Origin: Lunularia cruciata
Taxonomy: Eukaryota; Streptophyta; Marchantiopsida; Lunulariales; Lunulariaceae
Reading direction: 5' to 3'
Length of the DNA stretch: 64,000 bases
Assembly (NCBI GenBank): GCA_948567375.1
Contig: OX419761.1
Span: forward strand, 34,288,501-34,352,500
Made by a program: the position numbers and the translations under genes. Below the pieces are notes generated by a model. That model had not been told where the DNA came from. It saw nothing but the letters and a program-made list of their open reading frames with translations, and did no database searches. Each line of letters starts with the position of its first letter. Position 1 is the first letter of the stretch. Shown here one piece after another: positions 53,431-64,000 of this stretch.

Positions 53431-56328
53431 TGAAATAAATATAAAAGAACAAAGTTAATAAAAATGTGAGCACTATACTCCTATACTCTGTACCATACTA
53501 TTTAGTGGTTGAAAGATTTATATTCCAAATTTTTTTAATAGATTAACTTGTTGATATTTTGAATGATTATACTACCAATCAATAGTTAAAGTCAAAATGG
53601 AAAATTTTAGTAACAAGGTTTTGGTACAATAAATAGTTTATGATGGGATATTTAAATTTAATACATACTGGGAACCTTAGAGAGGATACAACATCTTACT
53701 AAAATATTATTGGGTAGGAGCCAGATCTTGATGTACTTATAATTTCTGTAACATAAATGAGATACAAGGAGAAAGCTTTTGTAATAATGGAAATGGATAT
53801 AGTAATGATTTAAACCAAGTACTTGAAGATTCAAAGGAGTAAATTGTAACTTTACCCTTTCTTTTCTTCTTGAAAAGCAAGATTTGTGACAGATAGATTT
53901 ATTTTTAATATGGAATTGCATTCTAATTATTAAAAATCTCAAAAACTCTTGAACAGCCATGGAGTTTTCTGTAGCCACTAGTCCCATCTTGATATTAGAA
54001 TAAAGAAGAGGGAGTCAAATTGGCTAATGCTTGAAGGTTGATGCAATATATTCCGCCAGTTGAGAGAAAACTTAATTAATGGTTAGCCCTATAGATATAA
54101 AAATAGAAGCAACATCCGCGAAAAAAGCTTGAACCGGCTAATCGATTCACACCACCAGGTGCAATATCCGGTCCCCGAGAGGGCCACGGCTGCAAATGGC
54201 TATTGGGTCTTTTGATTAGAATCCAATCCAACCTATAGCGACCAAATCAGCAAAACAGGGTAAGACCGAACAAATGTTTAGTAGACCTAAGTGATTATAA
54301 TGAACAATTTGCAAATCTTCTTATGTTGAGAGCTTCATTACCTCTATCCAAGCACGCAATAACCCTTGCAAGTTACAAAATCTTTAGAAAATGTTGCATT
54401 GCATTGAGGACTTGAACAAATTTAGGATTTGAAGATTAGTAACAATCAATTCTGCAAAGTATTCTTTAAAGATAAATTTAGGTGTTTTGATTTAAGAAGT
54501 AGTAACATAAATAAAGAAATAAAATCAAAAGATATTAGAACCAACAAATAGCTATAAGCAAGCATATTCATTCAACAGAAAGTGTTTTCCCAGAAAAGAG
54601 GGAAACAAGAGATACTCTTAGAAAAACTACAAGAACTCAAATCCAAGAATAGCTATTTTTTCATATAGAAAATTTGCTATAAAAAACATGGAAACAAGGA
54701 ACTAGAACATCAAGTTCATCTTAGCATGAAAACACAAAAAATAAAATAAAACCTTATTTAACCCATATAGAGCAGCATTTTGTAAAATTTGGAATGAAGC
54801 TAAATTTGTCTGTGAGAATAATTCTGTATGATTTTTGGGGAATATACTCCACAATCTATAACAATATGAAAAGTTTTATTACTTTAGATTTTCTTAGCTC
54901 TAGATTTATTTTATAAAATCTGTTTCTATAGTCTTTATTTTAGATGTTTTTCCTTATAACAGAATTTGTATTATGAAATTAACTAACACAACTATCCTTA
55001 TAGAACTTGAAAAATTAAAATTTGTTGCACCAAACGGAAATTTAAAATGGTAGAGATGAAAACTAGAAAAGAAAAGTTCTTGAATTCAATGTTTTACAAT
55101 ATATGTGTAAGTTTCAAAACAAGAATCTAGAGCAATTTTTCAAAGTAGTTGATTTCATGATCTTTGTTGTAACTTATAAATTGGGTAGTAGTAGTCATTT
55201 TAGTCATTCTTACAAATATGGCGTTCTCAAAACTTGTTTTGGTCAAAAACTCTGAATGCTTGCAAAAGGCAGAAAAGTTCATGGATAAGGATTTTGTTCT
55301 TGGATCACTAGAGATAAGAACGTGAGTCTATTTTGTATTGAAACTGATTTGACATCAAGGAACTGAGCTAACTTAATGTATAACGTTTACTGACTACCAT
55401 ATATTTGAGCTTTGTTTTTGTTTTGTACCCATAAACTTAAACTGTAAGACATACTATGTATGCAAAATTGGTATTAATACATAAACTCTATGCATGTATA
55501 CACAAGAAAATATCAATCAAAGCCTTAAAGAAATATCCAGCAAAGCCTTAAAGAATATGCATGGAAAATTAAATATATCAGATGATTAAATTCTTCTGCG
55601 CGCATGCAGAAGAAATTTATAGATTGTGAAGTATTATTTGCCATAACTTGCAGTATCTTAAAATAATTTCTTATTATGTTTGGCACTCGTTAAGACTCTT
55701 GTAGCTGCGAAATTAGATGCTTGCATACAGTTTATAGTCTTTAAGTACACGAGAAAAAAGAAGCATCGACAGCAAAGTTCTATGAATGCAATAAACTTGA
55801 AGTCCGTGATTGACTGCATATATGAAACTTACGGGTTTTTTAACGCTGTTCACTACAGTTGCAAAGAGAAATAACTTTAACATGCATATCCATCTCTTTC
55901 TGGTAACGCTAAATCTAGATTGTCCTGCAGTTTTCTTCATTTGTAGAATTCTGCAGATCACATTTACAAGTAATTGACAATCATAATAAACATACAAAAA
56001 TTCTTATATGAAAAGGGATTTGATTATGTCAAATGCAAAGATACTTGGATGATAGACCTTTTAATTTATATCGCAGATTTACTATATAAAGATGATGTAA
56101 AAATTAAAATTAAAGTTAAAATCTGTAGTAAACTGAAAATTTATCACATTTGATAAATACAATGAATTGATCAGTAATAAAAATTTGCACTTAGTTCACA
56201 TTCTTTTTGTGGTTCCATACCGTAACTATGAACTCATTTTAGTCGTTAAATAATTTTCCTATTATTTCATAACATAGTCATCTAAACCATTGGGAAAAAG
56301 CCATCTATACATGTTGATATCTAGTAGG
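53431..56328. other. AT-rich stretch with nothing definite
   Basis: Short frames only (for example 55680-55874), none recognised. A GC-richer pocket at 54115-54245 has no RNA-gene fold that I could see. Confidence 0.5.
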
Positions 56329-56573
56329 GGTTTCAGAAATAGTTTTACAAAGCTCTCTATATTTTTGTATAGATTATTACAAAGTGTTGACAAAATGGTT
56401 CAGTGTGCGGGCTAGAGGAAGAAAGAGTCCCACTATGGAGTTCTGGCCAAGTTCCTTATTATTAGCATACTCTATAAGAGGTGGTTTGTAAGAAACAAGG
56501 GATATGGAGTTTTCCATTGTCATGCCATAACACATTAATTACAAATGAGTGTTAATAAAGTGCCTAGTTTAGG
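56329..56573 (+). repeat. Direct repeat, left copy
   Basis: About 245 bp, matched by 59346-59592: GTTTCAGAA(A)TAGTTTTA, ATTACAAAxTGTTGAC, GGAAGAAAGxGT, TCAAGTTCxTTATTATTAGC, GGTGGTTTGTAxGAAA and GGATATGGAGTTTT appear in both. The 2.8 kb between the copies could make this a small LTR-type element, but TG...CA ends and a primer site were not found. Confidence 0.75.
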
Positions 56574-56639
56574 GTGAATCTAGTCTATGCTAGTTGCCGC
56601 CCAATGTAATGTCTTAATTTAGGATAAAATGGAATTTTT

Positions 56640-56790
56640 CTGTTGCTGTTTGTTGTTGCTTGTCATTGCTCATTGTTGCTCATCGTTGCTTGTAGTTGCC
56701 TGTAATTGCTTGATGGCACCAATTGCTGCTTGTTGCCGTTGGTAGTGTCTTGTTGGCACTGGTAGCCGCTTGTTGGCATCGGTAGCCTTT
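56640..56790. repeat. Degenerate TTGCTTGT minisatellite
   Basis: TTGCTGTTTGTTGTTGCTTG-type units continue to GCTTGTTGGCATCGGTAGCC with drift; the strand is strongly T/G-biased. Confidence 0.65.
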
Positions 56791-56975
56791 ATGCACTCGA
56801 TTATGTTGATTGATGAACAAAATTAAGCACTTTGAGACTCCAAGTCTTGGCAATAGAGTACAAATCCTTTTTGGGTGTGAGGTGGCTTTAAGCAACATGT
56901 TTCTCTAAAAATGGATCTGTCTTGCAATGATCTAAGAAGCATTTTGCTTGACAACAAAAACTGCAAGAATACATG

Positions 56976-57313
56976 GCAATTTGAATATCGTGCAAGGTTT
57001 TGAGAAACTCAGTATCTTAAGTCTAGGTAACAATTAGGACGGGGTTTATATTCCCTAAGAGGATTAACAAGGCCCACCATTTGATGTTGAGCATAACTCT
57101 TTCTCGTTTTCTTTGTACAAATATTTGCACATTGGATGTCATGCAATTTGAATGTCATGTAGGGTTTTGAGAAACTCAGTATCTTAAGTCTGGATAACAA
57201 TTAGGACGAGGTTTAGATTCCCTAAGAGGATTACCAAGGCTCACCATTTTGATGATGAGCACAACTCTTTGTCACCTGAAGAACTTTCTTTGTACAAATC
57301 TTCATGCATTGGA
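56976..57313. repeat. Two-copy 167-bp tandem repeat
   Basis: Both units start GCAATTTGAAT and share TTTTGAGAAACTCAGTATCT, AACAATTAGGACGxGGTTTA, CCCTAAGAGGATTA and CTTTGTACAAAT. The period is 167 bp (56976 to 57143). Similarity is high by eye. Confidence 0.85.
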
Positions 57314-59345
57314 CACCCTCAAGGCGAAGACAGTCTCTTGACAAGGGGATGTTCAGATCTTGTAAGGATCCAAAAAGTTGTATTGTTTGTAGTTAGGGAG
57401 TAATACTTGACTGATGACTTGACATATTTGAGTACCTCGTCTTTGCCATGAGTCCTAAAGATAGATTGTAACATGACTAAGATTCTCTTTCAAATTGCCT
57501 ACGGGTTTGTGATGTATTTTTTAAAAGTCTCTCCAATTTAGATTTAGACGTAAAGAGGTCTCAATGGCTCCTTGGATCTTGTCATGATATGAACGGGAAG
57601 ATTTAGTTACAATCATATGGATGTTTTATTAAATCATCTTATTAGGAACATTCCTCCATCTCTTCTTGATTTACCATTCAAGAACAAAAACGGTGAAGTA
57701 GAAAGTTGGTCTTGATGGAGTCTCCCATCTCCCCATTGCTCTTGTTATCTATGCATGTTGCTTTTTTGAAACAAACGAGTGGATTTCAAAGAAATTATCT
57801 TGGTTTGTTAGACAATGATCTTTCTAGAGGGGTTAAGTTCAACTCTTTGTCCACCTCCAAATACGTTGTACTATTTGGCATTATCAAACTTGGATCATGT
57901 GTTGTCAAAACCAAACAAACATTTGGATGTCGAACGGTGTGGTAGACCTTTATCGTAACAAACTTGATATTGTGGATACTCCCGACTTCATCTCTCTTGA
58001 AAGCAAATATATTTATCTAAATCAAATTTTAGTGTGCAAGGCAATGTGAATCATTTTCCATAACTATCTTCCTTGCTGCACTATCTTCCATAACACTATC
58101 TTCCTTGCCGCACTCATCTATGGAAATGAGCCACCACACCAATGCAAAACTACAAAACCCATCGGTTTAGTTTATTGGAAGGAGCATTTACATGCAACAT
58201 TTGTATTTGTAGATGTTGAATTTGAATTCCAATAATTAAGAGTGACATTTTGGATCCACCAAATTTTTTAATAAATCTCATTCTAAGAATCACTCACCCT
58301 CTCAAGAAGCCACATCATCTCTTTTGACCATCATTTATTTCAATATGACTATCCTAAATATATATAATATAGCACCTGTAATATAGTATTTTTATAAATG
58401 AAAGTAAATTACAAATGATATACCATAAAATAATTTACGGGTTGTTCATTTATTAGCAGTCATCTCCTTACCAAGTTCACTAAAAATAATTACAAAATTT
58501 ATTATTTATCCCATAGACATCCGTCAAAACTGATTCTGAAACCCCCGACTGTACTGGACAATCAAACAGACTCCGAATTCTCCTTCATCCTCAATCAAAC
58601 TAACCCTACGTTGTCGAAGTCTTTACCGTAGTCAAAGTGCTTCACCTAGGTGATAGTAAGCAGCATAGACTGTTCAGTATTGTAGTTTCAAAGGATATCC
58701 TCGGTACTCCAGAGGTTTTGGGAGACTTTGACTTGCTCTCAAATCTACCAAGCTTACCTTGGAGATATTCACTCCATAATTGTCTAGGAAGCAGCTTAAT
58801 GATTTCTAAACTCTATAAGAAGAATTTCTCCTTAACTATGGTTTGATTTTCCTATCCAATCCAATGAGCTCTAATTATGTGAAAATTCCTCAAACTCTAC
58901 CTCGAATCCTTTAAAAATTTTATTCCTTTCTTTTCTTTTCTAGAGGATGTACCAACATAACCTATCTTGGATATGTTGCTACATTATTTGGATCAAACTG
59001 AATTAGCGAACTACATAAATTTTCTAAGAATACTTGAAAATAATTACACTATCAACCCGCTGAGAAATCTTTCAAGAAGAGAATGAGCACAGGATTAAGT
59101 GATGCAGAAGTCCTGAAAAGATTTGTTATGTACCGTACCGATGATTACGAAGGGGTTATTCGTGGAAGATGGACGTAATGAGTATATGCTTTTCAAAAAG
59201 GAATGGCACGAAATTAACATACATTATACAAATCCGTGAGGACGGAGTACTTTCCAGCTAGTTCCCCTCCCACGCATGACTTTATGTAGAGAATAGAATG
59301 AAGTGAAGCATTATTTTATTCGAGAGAAGGATAATCTATGTGCAT
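57314..59345. other. Unassigned interval between the direct repeats
   Basis: Two small plus frames, 57706-57945 and 58637-58846 (HLGDSKQHRLFSIVVSKDIL, then PEVLGDFDLLSNLPSLPW), are open but unrecognised. The second looks somewhat exon-like in composition. Nothing else seen. Confidence 0.35.
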
Positions 59346-59592
59346 TAGGGAGTTTCAGAATAGTTTTATGAAGTTATGTAGATTTTCATATCGATATTAC
59401 AAAATGTTGACTAAATTGGTAAGGGTGCAGGCTGAAGGAAGAAAGGGTACTGCAATGGAGTTCCGGTCAAGTTCTTTATTATTAGCAAACTCCATATGAG
59501 GTGGTTTGTAGGAAATAAAGGATATGGAGTTTTTTGTTGTCACATGGTAACATATTAATTATAGAGTAAGGTTAATAAAGTGTATGGTTTAG
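59346..59592 (+). repeat. Direct repeat, right copy
   Basis: Matches 56329-56573 in the same orientation, with scattered substitutions and small indels. Confidence 0.75.
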
Positions 59593-60006
59593 GTCAAAGT
59601 AAATGTGCAATGACAAGAAGGGAGTGGCAAACAAAGGGTGCAATGAAGATAGGTGATATACAAGAATCCAAATGAATTGCACGACGAGGACAAGACTGCA
59701 TTGCGTGAGTAGGATGAGTGGGATAGGACTAGAAAATTGATCATAGAGTGGGAAGATTAGGGTGGGTTGTGTGAAGGAGGGAAGGAGGAGTGAATTTATT
59801 TGGAAGCGCTATCTAAAATATTCAAAAATATTCATTATTCAAAAATTCCTCTTCAACTAGTACAAGTTACAAAATGATTTTCTCATCTTGTGAGCTGTTC
59901 ATTGTGTAGAGAACAAAGCATTGAGGTGAGGAGAGTAGAGCATCTAGACCAATTGTTATTTTTGGTGATTCAAGAATTGAGCAAGGAGAATTGAGTTGAG
60001 TATAAT

Positions 60007-61250
60007 ATGCCAAGAGGAAGCACTCTTGGAGAACTAACTAGAAACATTAGAAAATGTATACAATGGATTATACAATTAGATTTGGAGTTCTTGCTGCAAA
60101 GATTAGGAGATGAAGATGAATATGTAGAAGATGAAGATGAATATGGAGAAGTAGATTTAGATATGCTAGAATTATATGGATTAGTGGGTGTGAGTTTGCC
60201 CATATGCATAAATACATAAAACCTTGAGTTACTTATCCTCATAGTCAAGAATTTGTGACAAAGTATTTTTAAAAATCTAAATATGAAGGCCATTTGCCAG
60301 CTTACTAGAATGGATGTTCACTCCTTTTCAGCTTTAGAAAATTTGATAAAAACACAAAGCATTTTTGACAAAACGCTACCAACAAGAGCAAACACCGGTG
60401 TGGATCCAAGTAGCTCTAACTCTTGATAGATTTATGCATCACAATAATGGAGCTTGTGTTGCAAGGGGGTAAACATTTGGGGCATTAGTGAAGGTTCAAC
60501 AATTACCTTTACCAATAAAGTTATGACAACCATATTAGATTTGATGAGGAGTCAAGTTGCATGACCTAAGCATGAAGAGAAGAGAAGGAAAGGATATCAG
60601 TTGTTTTTGCTCATAAATATTTCCTTGGTTGTGTTGGTTAGGTAGATGGAGTATTGTTTCCTCTCGCCACTTGACCCATCATGGACGGAGAAATCTATTT
60701 GTAACCCAAAGGGTTCATATTTTATAAACGGCCAAGTGATTTGTGATGATAAAGGAGAATTGTACATTTTATAAGAAGTAAGTGTTCTATATTATGTTTT
60801 GTTCTTTGCTCAATTTTGGTGATACTCTTTCTTCATTTGCATGATTTTATTAAATTTTAGATTTGATTTGTTTATTTGCAAGAATGCTAAGGTCATGTCA
60901 CAACATGACTTGTTTGAAAAGATAATCATTGTGGAATGATTTGAACCAAAGAGGATGGGGTGTTGTAGTTTTGGGCCAAAGAGTACCTTTTAGGGATTTT
61001 GGCTATATACCCATGCATCACCTAGTCTTCACTTTCAAGCAGGCTCAAACAAAGGACAAGCAAGAGTTCAACAAATATCTGGCAAAAGAAAGGGTGATAA
61101 ATGAGCATTATATAGGTGTATTGAAAGCTAGATGGGATTCTCTTCATGAGCTTAGAGTGCAACTTAAAGACAATAGTAGAAATGCTTATTTGTTGAAGTG
61201 GGTTTCAGTTTGAATTATTTTACATAAATTCTTAGTCAATAGGTCCAACG
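60007..61250 (+). pseudogene. PIF/Harbinger-type transposase, decayed
   Basis: Start MPRGSTLGELTRNIRKCIQW with an acidic segment. The body, spread over frames, reads TPVWIQVALTLDRFMHHNNG, GACVARG, then FLGCVG and VDGVLFPLAT with the first catalytic Asp (about 60640). Next come CNPKGSYFINGQVICDDKGE, SQHDLFEK as a possible second Asp, and in the open frame 60929-61213 DFGYIPMHHLVFTFKQAQT, then EFNKYLAKERVINEHYIGVL with the Glu of the DDE triad. It ends KWVSV and ILHKFLVNR. This is the DDE_Tnp_4 family that cuts and pastes Harbinger elements. Many stops; dead. Terminal inverted repeats were not found. Confidence 0.85.
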
Positions 61251-61667
61251 TTTGGTCAAAAGATGATGGAGGATTTACTAAGGAAAGTCACATACATTAA
61301 AAAATATATTTTATTGGAATAGAGCTTGGTAGAGAAGAAAGTAGGTCAAGTGTGATACAACAATGCATTGCTCACCATGTTGATGATATCTTAGAATGAA
61401 ATGAGATTATGTCTCTCTATAATAAAAATACCATTCTTCAAAGGCTTCAAATCAAATTCTCCATATCTTGTTGTAAGTAATGTTTACACTATTTTTTCCA
61501 TTAAAAAAATTGTCATATGTTGCTAGCTTGATACAAACACCTAGTTTTGGGTGATGCCCATTGTAAACTCAAAGCAAGATGGCACTAGGTGGTGCATAGT
61601 ATGCTCTAGTGACATTGGATGACACTCTCCTATAGAAGACAGCGAGAGCTTGGAGCTGCAAACTATA

Positions 61668-61876
61668 GGGTTACATTTGGATTTTGCATGTTGGTGCCTC
61701 ATGGTGCTTGTCTTTGCTTGATGATGCATGTCTTGTTGCTGCATAATGACACTCGATGGCACTAGTTTAAGCACAAATTAAAGACCACATTTGGATTTGC
61801 ATGTCAACACCTTGAGCACTCATCTTTGCACAATGGTGCATGTCCCATTGCTGCATGGTGGCTCTTAGTGGCATTG
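61668..61876. repeat. Two-copy imperfect tandem repeat
   Basis: ACATTTGGATTTxGCATGT, GGTGCATGTC and TTGCTGCATxxTGxC recur about 116 bp apart (from 61672 and 61788). Confidence 0.65.
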
Positions 61877-63490
61877 TGAGGTGTGGATTCTCTTAAATAA
61901 TGGTCGGGTGCGCTGGTTGGCGACATGGCATGTTGCATGTTGCCGTTAGTTAATGCTCATGATTCTATATTTTTCCCCTTGAATTTGAATTAACTCTACT
62001 AAAATTCAAATATAGTGAGTGTAGTTTATAGATATATTTTTTCATGTGGAAGCCTATATAAACCCTTCCATGCAGATATGTTTTTCACATTTCTTGAATT
62101 GAGCAATTAAGGGGAGTTCTTGGGGAGGAAATTTTTTCACATCAGCTTAGTGGTTTTTGAAGGATAAGAGTAGAGGGAAGGAGTTTAGCAATTTGTAGTT
62201 TCCAAAGGATGTACCCATTTGAAGCAAGTTTTGGGCTGAACAAGGAGGTTCAAGAGTGGTGGAGCTCAAGATAGATTTTTATTTCAAGACTTCAAGACCA
62301 AAAAGTGAGCATATTTCAAAATTGAGCAAGAATTGAGCATATTTTGAAATTGAGCTGAAGGAGAAGAGAGGGTTTGGGAGCTATTTTTTGAGAGTAAAAG
62401 AGAGTGTTTGGGAGCAATTTCAAAGGGAGAAGTAGATTTTGAACAAAGTGAGAGGTGAGAGGAGAGCAAGAAGCAAAGAGCCCAATAGTTTTGAGGATTT
62501 GTGATCTTTTCATCCTAGATAGTTATGCAATCTCTTACTATAGGGACCATCCACATGGTGCTATCCACCGTACCCACTTCAATCGGTATGGGGTATAGAG
62601 AGCTTCATACACTTGGTAATTTGACCTTTTGATGAGGACTTTAGACACATTTTTCCATGATAATAGGCTTGTTATTAGTTGGGCAGAGGAAGAGTGGACA
62701 TCCAATAGACCGAGTTCTTATAGTAGTGACCTATATTCTCTTCTTGCTAGTGATATCATGCACCAAGACTTGGATGAGAGAGAGTGGCTCCTTTGGTAGT
62801 CATTGAGTCCATTTAGGATTCAACATCATGTATACCATCATAGACTTGAGGATGCAATAGTAGCACTTACACACCATGTTGCATTTCCCTCTTCTTCATC
62901 ATATCTACCATAGTGCCAAGTTTTAGTTGCTCCACATTTATATACATCTTAAGTACATTTATACACATCTGATGTCCAACACATTTTCTAAATTTCTCCT
63001 TGTCAAACTCTCATATCTATTTTCATGTATTTTTTATCACTTTTGTATCAAACTGAGCATCAATTGATGCCTATATATGCCACTCACAAATAACAATTGT
63101 CATCGCACATCACCCTTAACCAAACCACCAAACTTGGTAGACCCTAGTAGCTCTAAGTGCCTATGCATGCCATCGGGCATCAACCCATCATAGATCTATG
63201 TCACTCAACACCTATGCACACTGGTGCCACTCAACATGGGTGAAAACGTGACAATGGGCGTCAATGGGCGGCATTAGGTGTTGGTGGAAAGTGGTAGCTA
63301 TCGCCAATGAGCAACAATCAACTAATTAAAAATAGAGTCTTAATCAAGTTTCTTAAAATCATCTTTATTATATCATACTTAGGTTACATTGTGTATCCTA
63401 TTTGCTATCACTAGAGTATGATGAATTTGGAGTGGGATGTTGAACTTGAGTGAGCACTTTGAAATATTGGCTTATTTCCTCAAGAGATTC
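61877..63490. other. Unassigned stretch with a promoter-like spot
   Basis: CCTATATAAACCC at about 62054-62066 is a good TATA match, followed by a purine-rich non-coding stretch. No downstream gene or LTR pair was recognised. 63060-63300 is a low-complexity run rich in GCATC/ACACC-type words. Confidence 0.35.
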
Positions 63491-63496
63491 TCTTAC

Positions 63497-63688
63497 TTAT
63501 AGGAGATTCATTTTGATTTCATGAATGCACTTTGACTCTAAAATCTTCTCCTTGAATTTTTCTTTGTCTACCCTAGCTTTCCTTTTATCTACACTCAATT
63601 TCTTCTCAATTTCAACTTTCATCTTCTCTATCTCTAATCTAATACGTTCGACTTCCATTTTCATCAATGTTTTCTCTCTTTTCCTCAT
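63497..63688 (-). CDS. Charged coiled-coil open frame, unidentified
   Basis: A 63-codon minus-strand frame, extremely Lys/Glu-rich (MEVERIRLEIEKMKVEIEKK), predicted as one continuous helix or coiled coil. It is flanked by stops and may be part of a larger decayed protein continuing to higher coordinates (upstream on the minus strand). Function unknown. Confidence 0.3.
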   Translation of the reverse strand: MRKREKTLMKMEVERIRLEIEKMKVEIEKKLSVDKRKARVDKEKFKEKILESKCIHEIKMNLL

Positions 63689-64000
63689 TTTGGTGGCTTC
63701 TAGTTCAGCTAGTCATAACCTTTCCTTATATTCTACAGTATGTGCCTTCAAAATGGTAATTTTTGCTCAATCATGAGACAATGACATAGAAGGTACATAT
63801 GTGATACCTTACTTGCTGATATTCCACATTTTCTACTCTTTGCATCACATTCTCCTTCTTGGTTAAGGAAAGCACACTTGGATCCATCCCTTATAGAAGT
63901 TAAAATAGGTTGTGTAATGAAAGGTGAATCCTCTATTAGTGCAACAAATGGTGACTCATCATTGGGTGATAAGATTCATATAAACACTCGGTATACTTTC

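Noticed and set aside
62054-62066. TATATAAA spot as the promoter of a real gene or LTR
   Set aside because: No downstream coding region or second LTR copy was found in the window.
1-64000. CRISPR arrays, operons, ribosome-binding sites, bacterial promoters, riboswitches
   Set aside because: The content is plant nuclear transposons; no regularly spaced repeats with unique spacers and no bacterial gene organisation.
1-64000. tRNA and rRNA genes
   Set aside because: I looked for TpsiC-like GGTTCGAATCC and rRNA-like conserved blocks by eye and found none convincing; a tRNAscan run would settle it.

Overview
The window looks like intergenic nuclear DNA from a large, repeat-rich land-plant genome, most likely a gymnosperm or another large-genome vascular plant. 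Evidence for a plant: Ty3/gypsy elements with a plant initiator-Met tRNA primer site (TGGTATCAGAGC) and chromodomains, 5-bp target duplications, AT-rich CpG-poor sequence, and coding remnants full of stops, many where CAG, CAA or CGA would be expected. The species cannot be fixed from this sequence. I found no intact host gene, rRNA, tRNA or CRISPR array. All coordinates and similarities are by eye.

Layout. 0.36-6.96 kb: a complete but decayed chromovirus (family A) with two ~760-bp LTRs. 7.26-7.75 kb: a minus-strand LTR of family B. 8.69-9.43 kb: a solo family-A LTR. 12.1-21.8 kb: an old family-B element (copy C), split by a 4.3-kb insertion at 12.99-17.31 kb that carries a coiled-coil coding relic. 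23-34 kb: a less CpG-depleted stretch with two copies of a non-LTR retrotransposon (reverse transcriptase plus C-terminal Cys/His motif and likely restriction-like endonuclease) and at least five detached copies of its hairpin-bearing 3' tail. 35.66-47.27 kb: a family-B element (outer copy) interrupted by an inverted, nearly complete member of the same family (36.50-41.76 kb). Its 3' LTR is also split by a patch holding a family-A gag scrap and a LINE N-terminal scrap. 51.05-53.4 kb: a minus-strand family-A-like LTR beside a second coiled-coil coding relic, probably a non-autonomous LTR element. 56-62 kb: direct and tandem repeats and a decayed PIF/Harbinger transposase (60.0-61.25 kb). The rest is AT-rich sequence in which I see nothing definite.

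How the parts relate. The window is a nest of transposons that jumped into one another. Best leads: (1) family-B LTRs carry perfect four-unit heat-shock elements (GAAnnTTCnnGAAnnTTC) upstream of a TATA box, suggesting heat-responsive retrotransposons; (2) the LINE has a conserved two-hairpin 3' tail that occurs alone in both orientations; (3) an apparently undescribed LTR element family encodes only a coiled-coil protein; (4) two different elements inserted at the same gag position in two family-B copies; (5) two perfect inverted repeats in copy C look like fold-back (template-switch) mutations.
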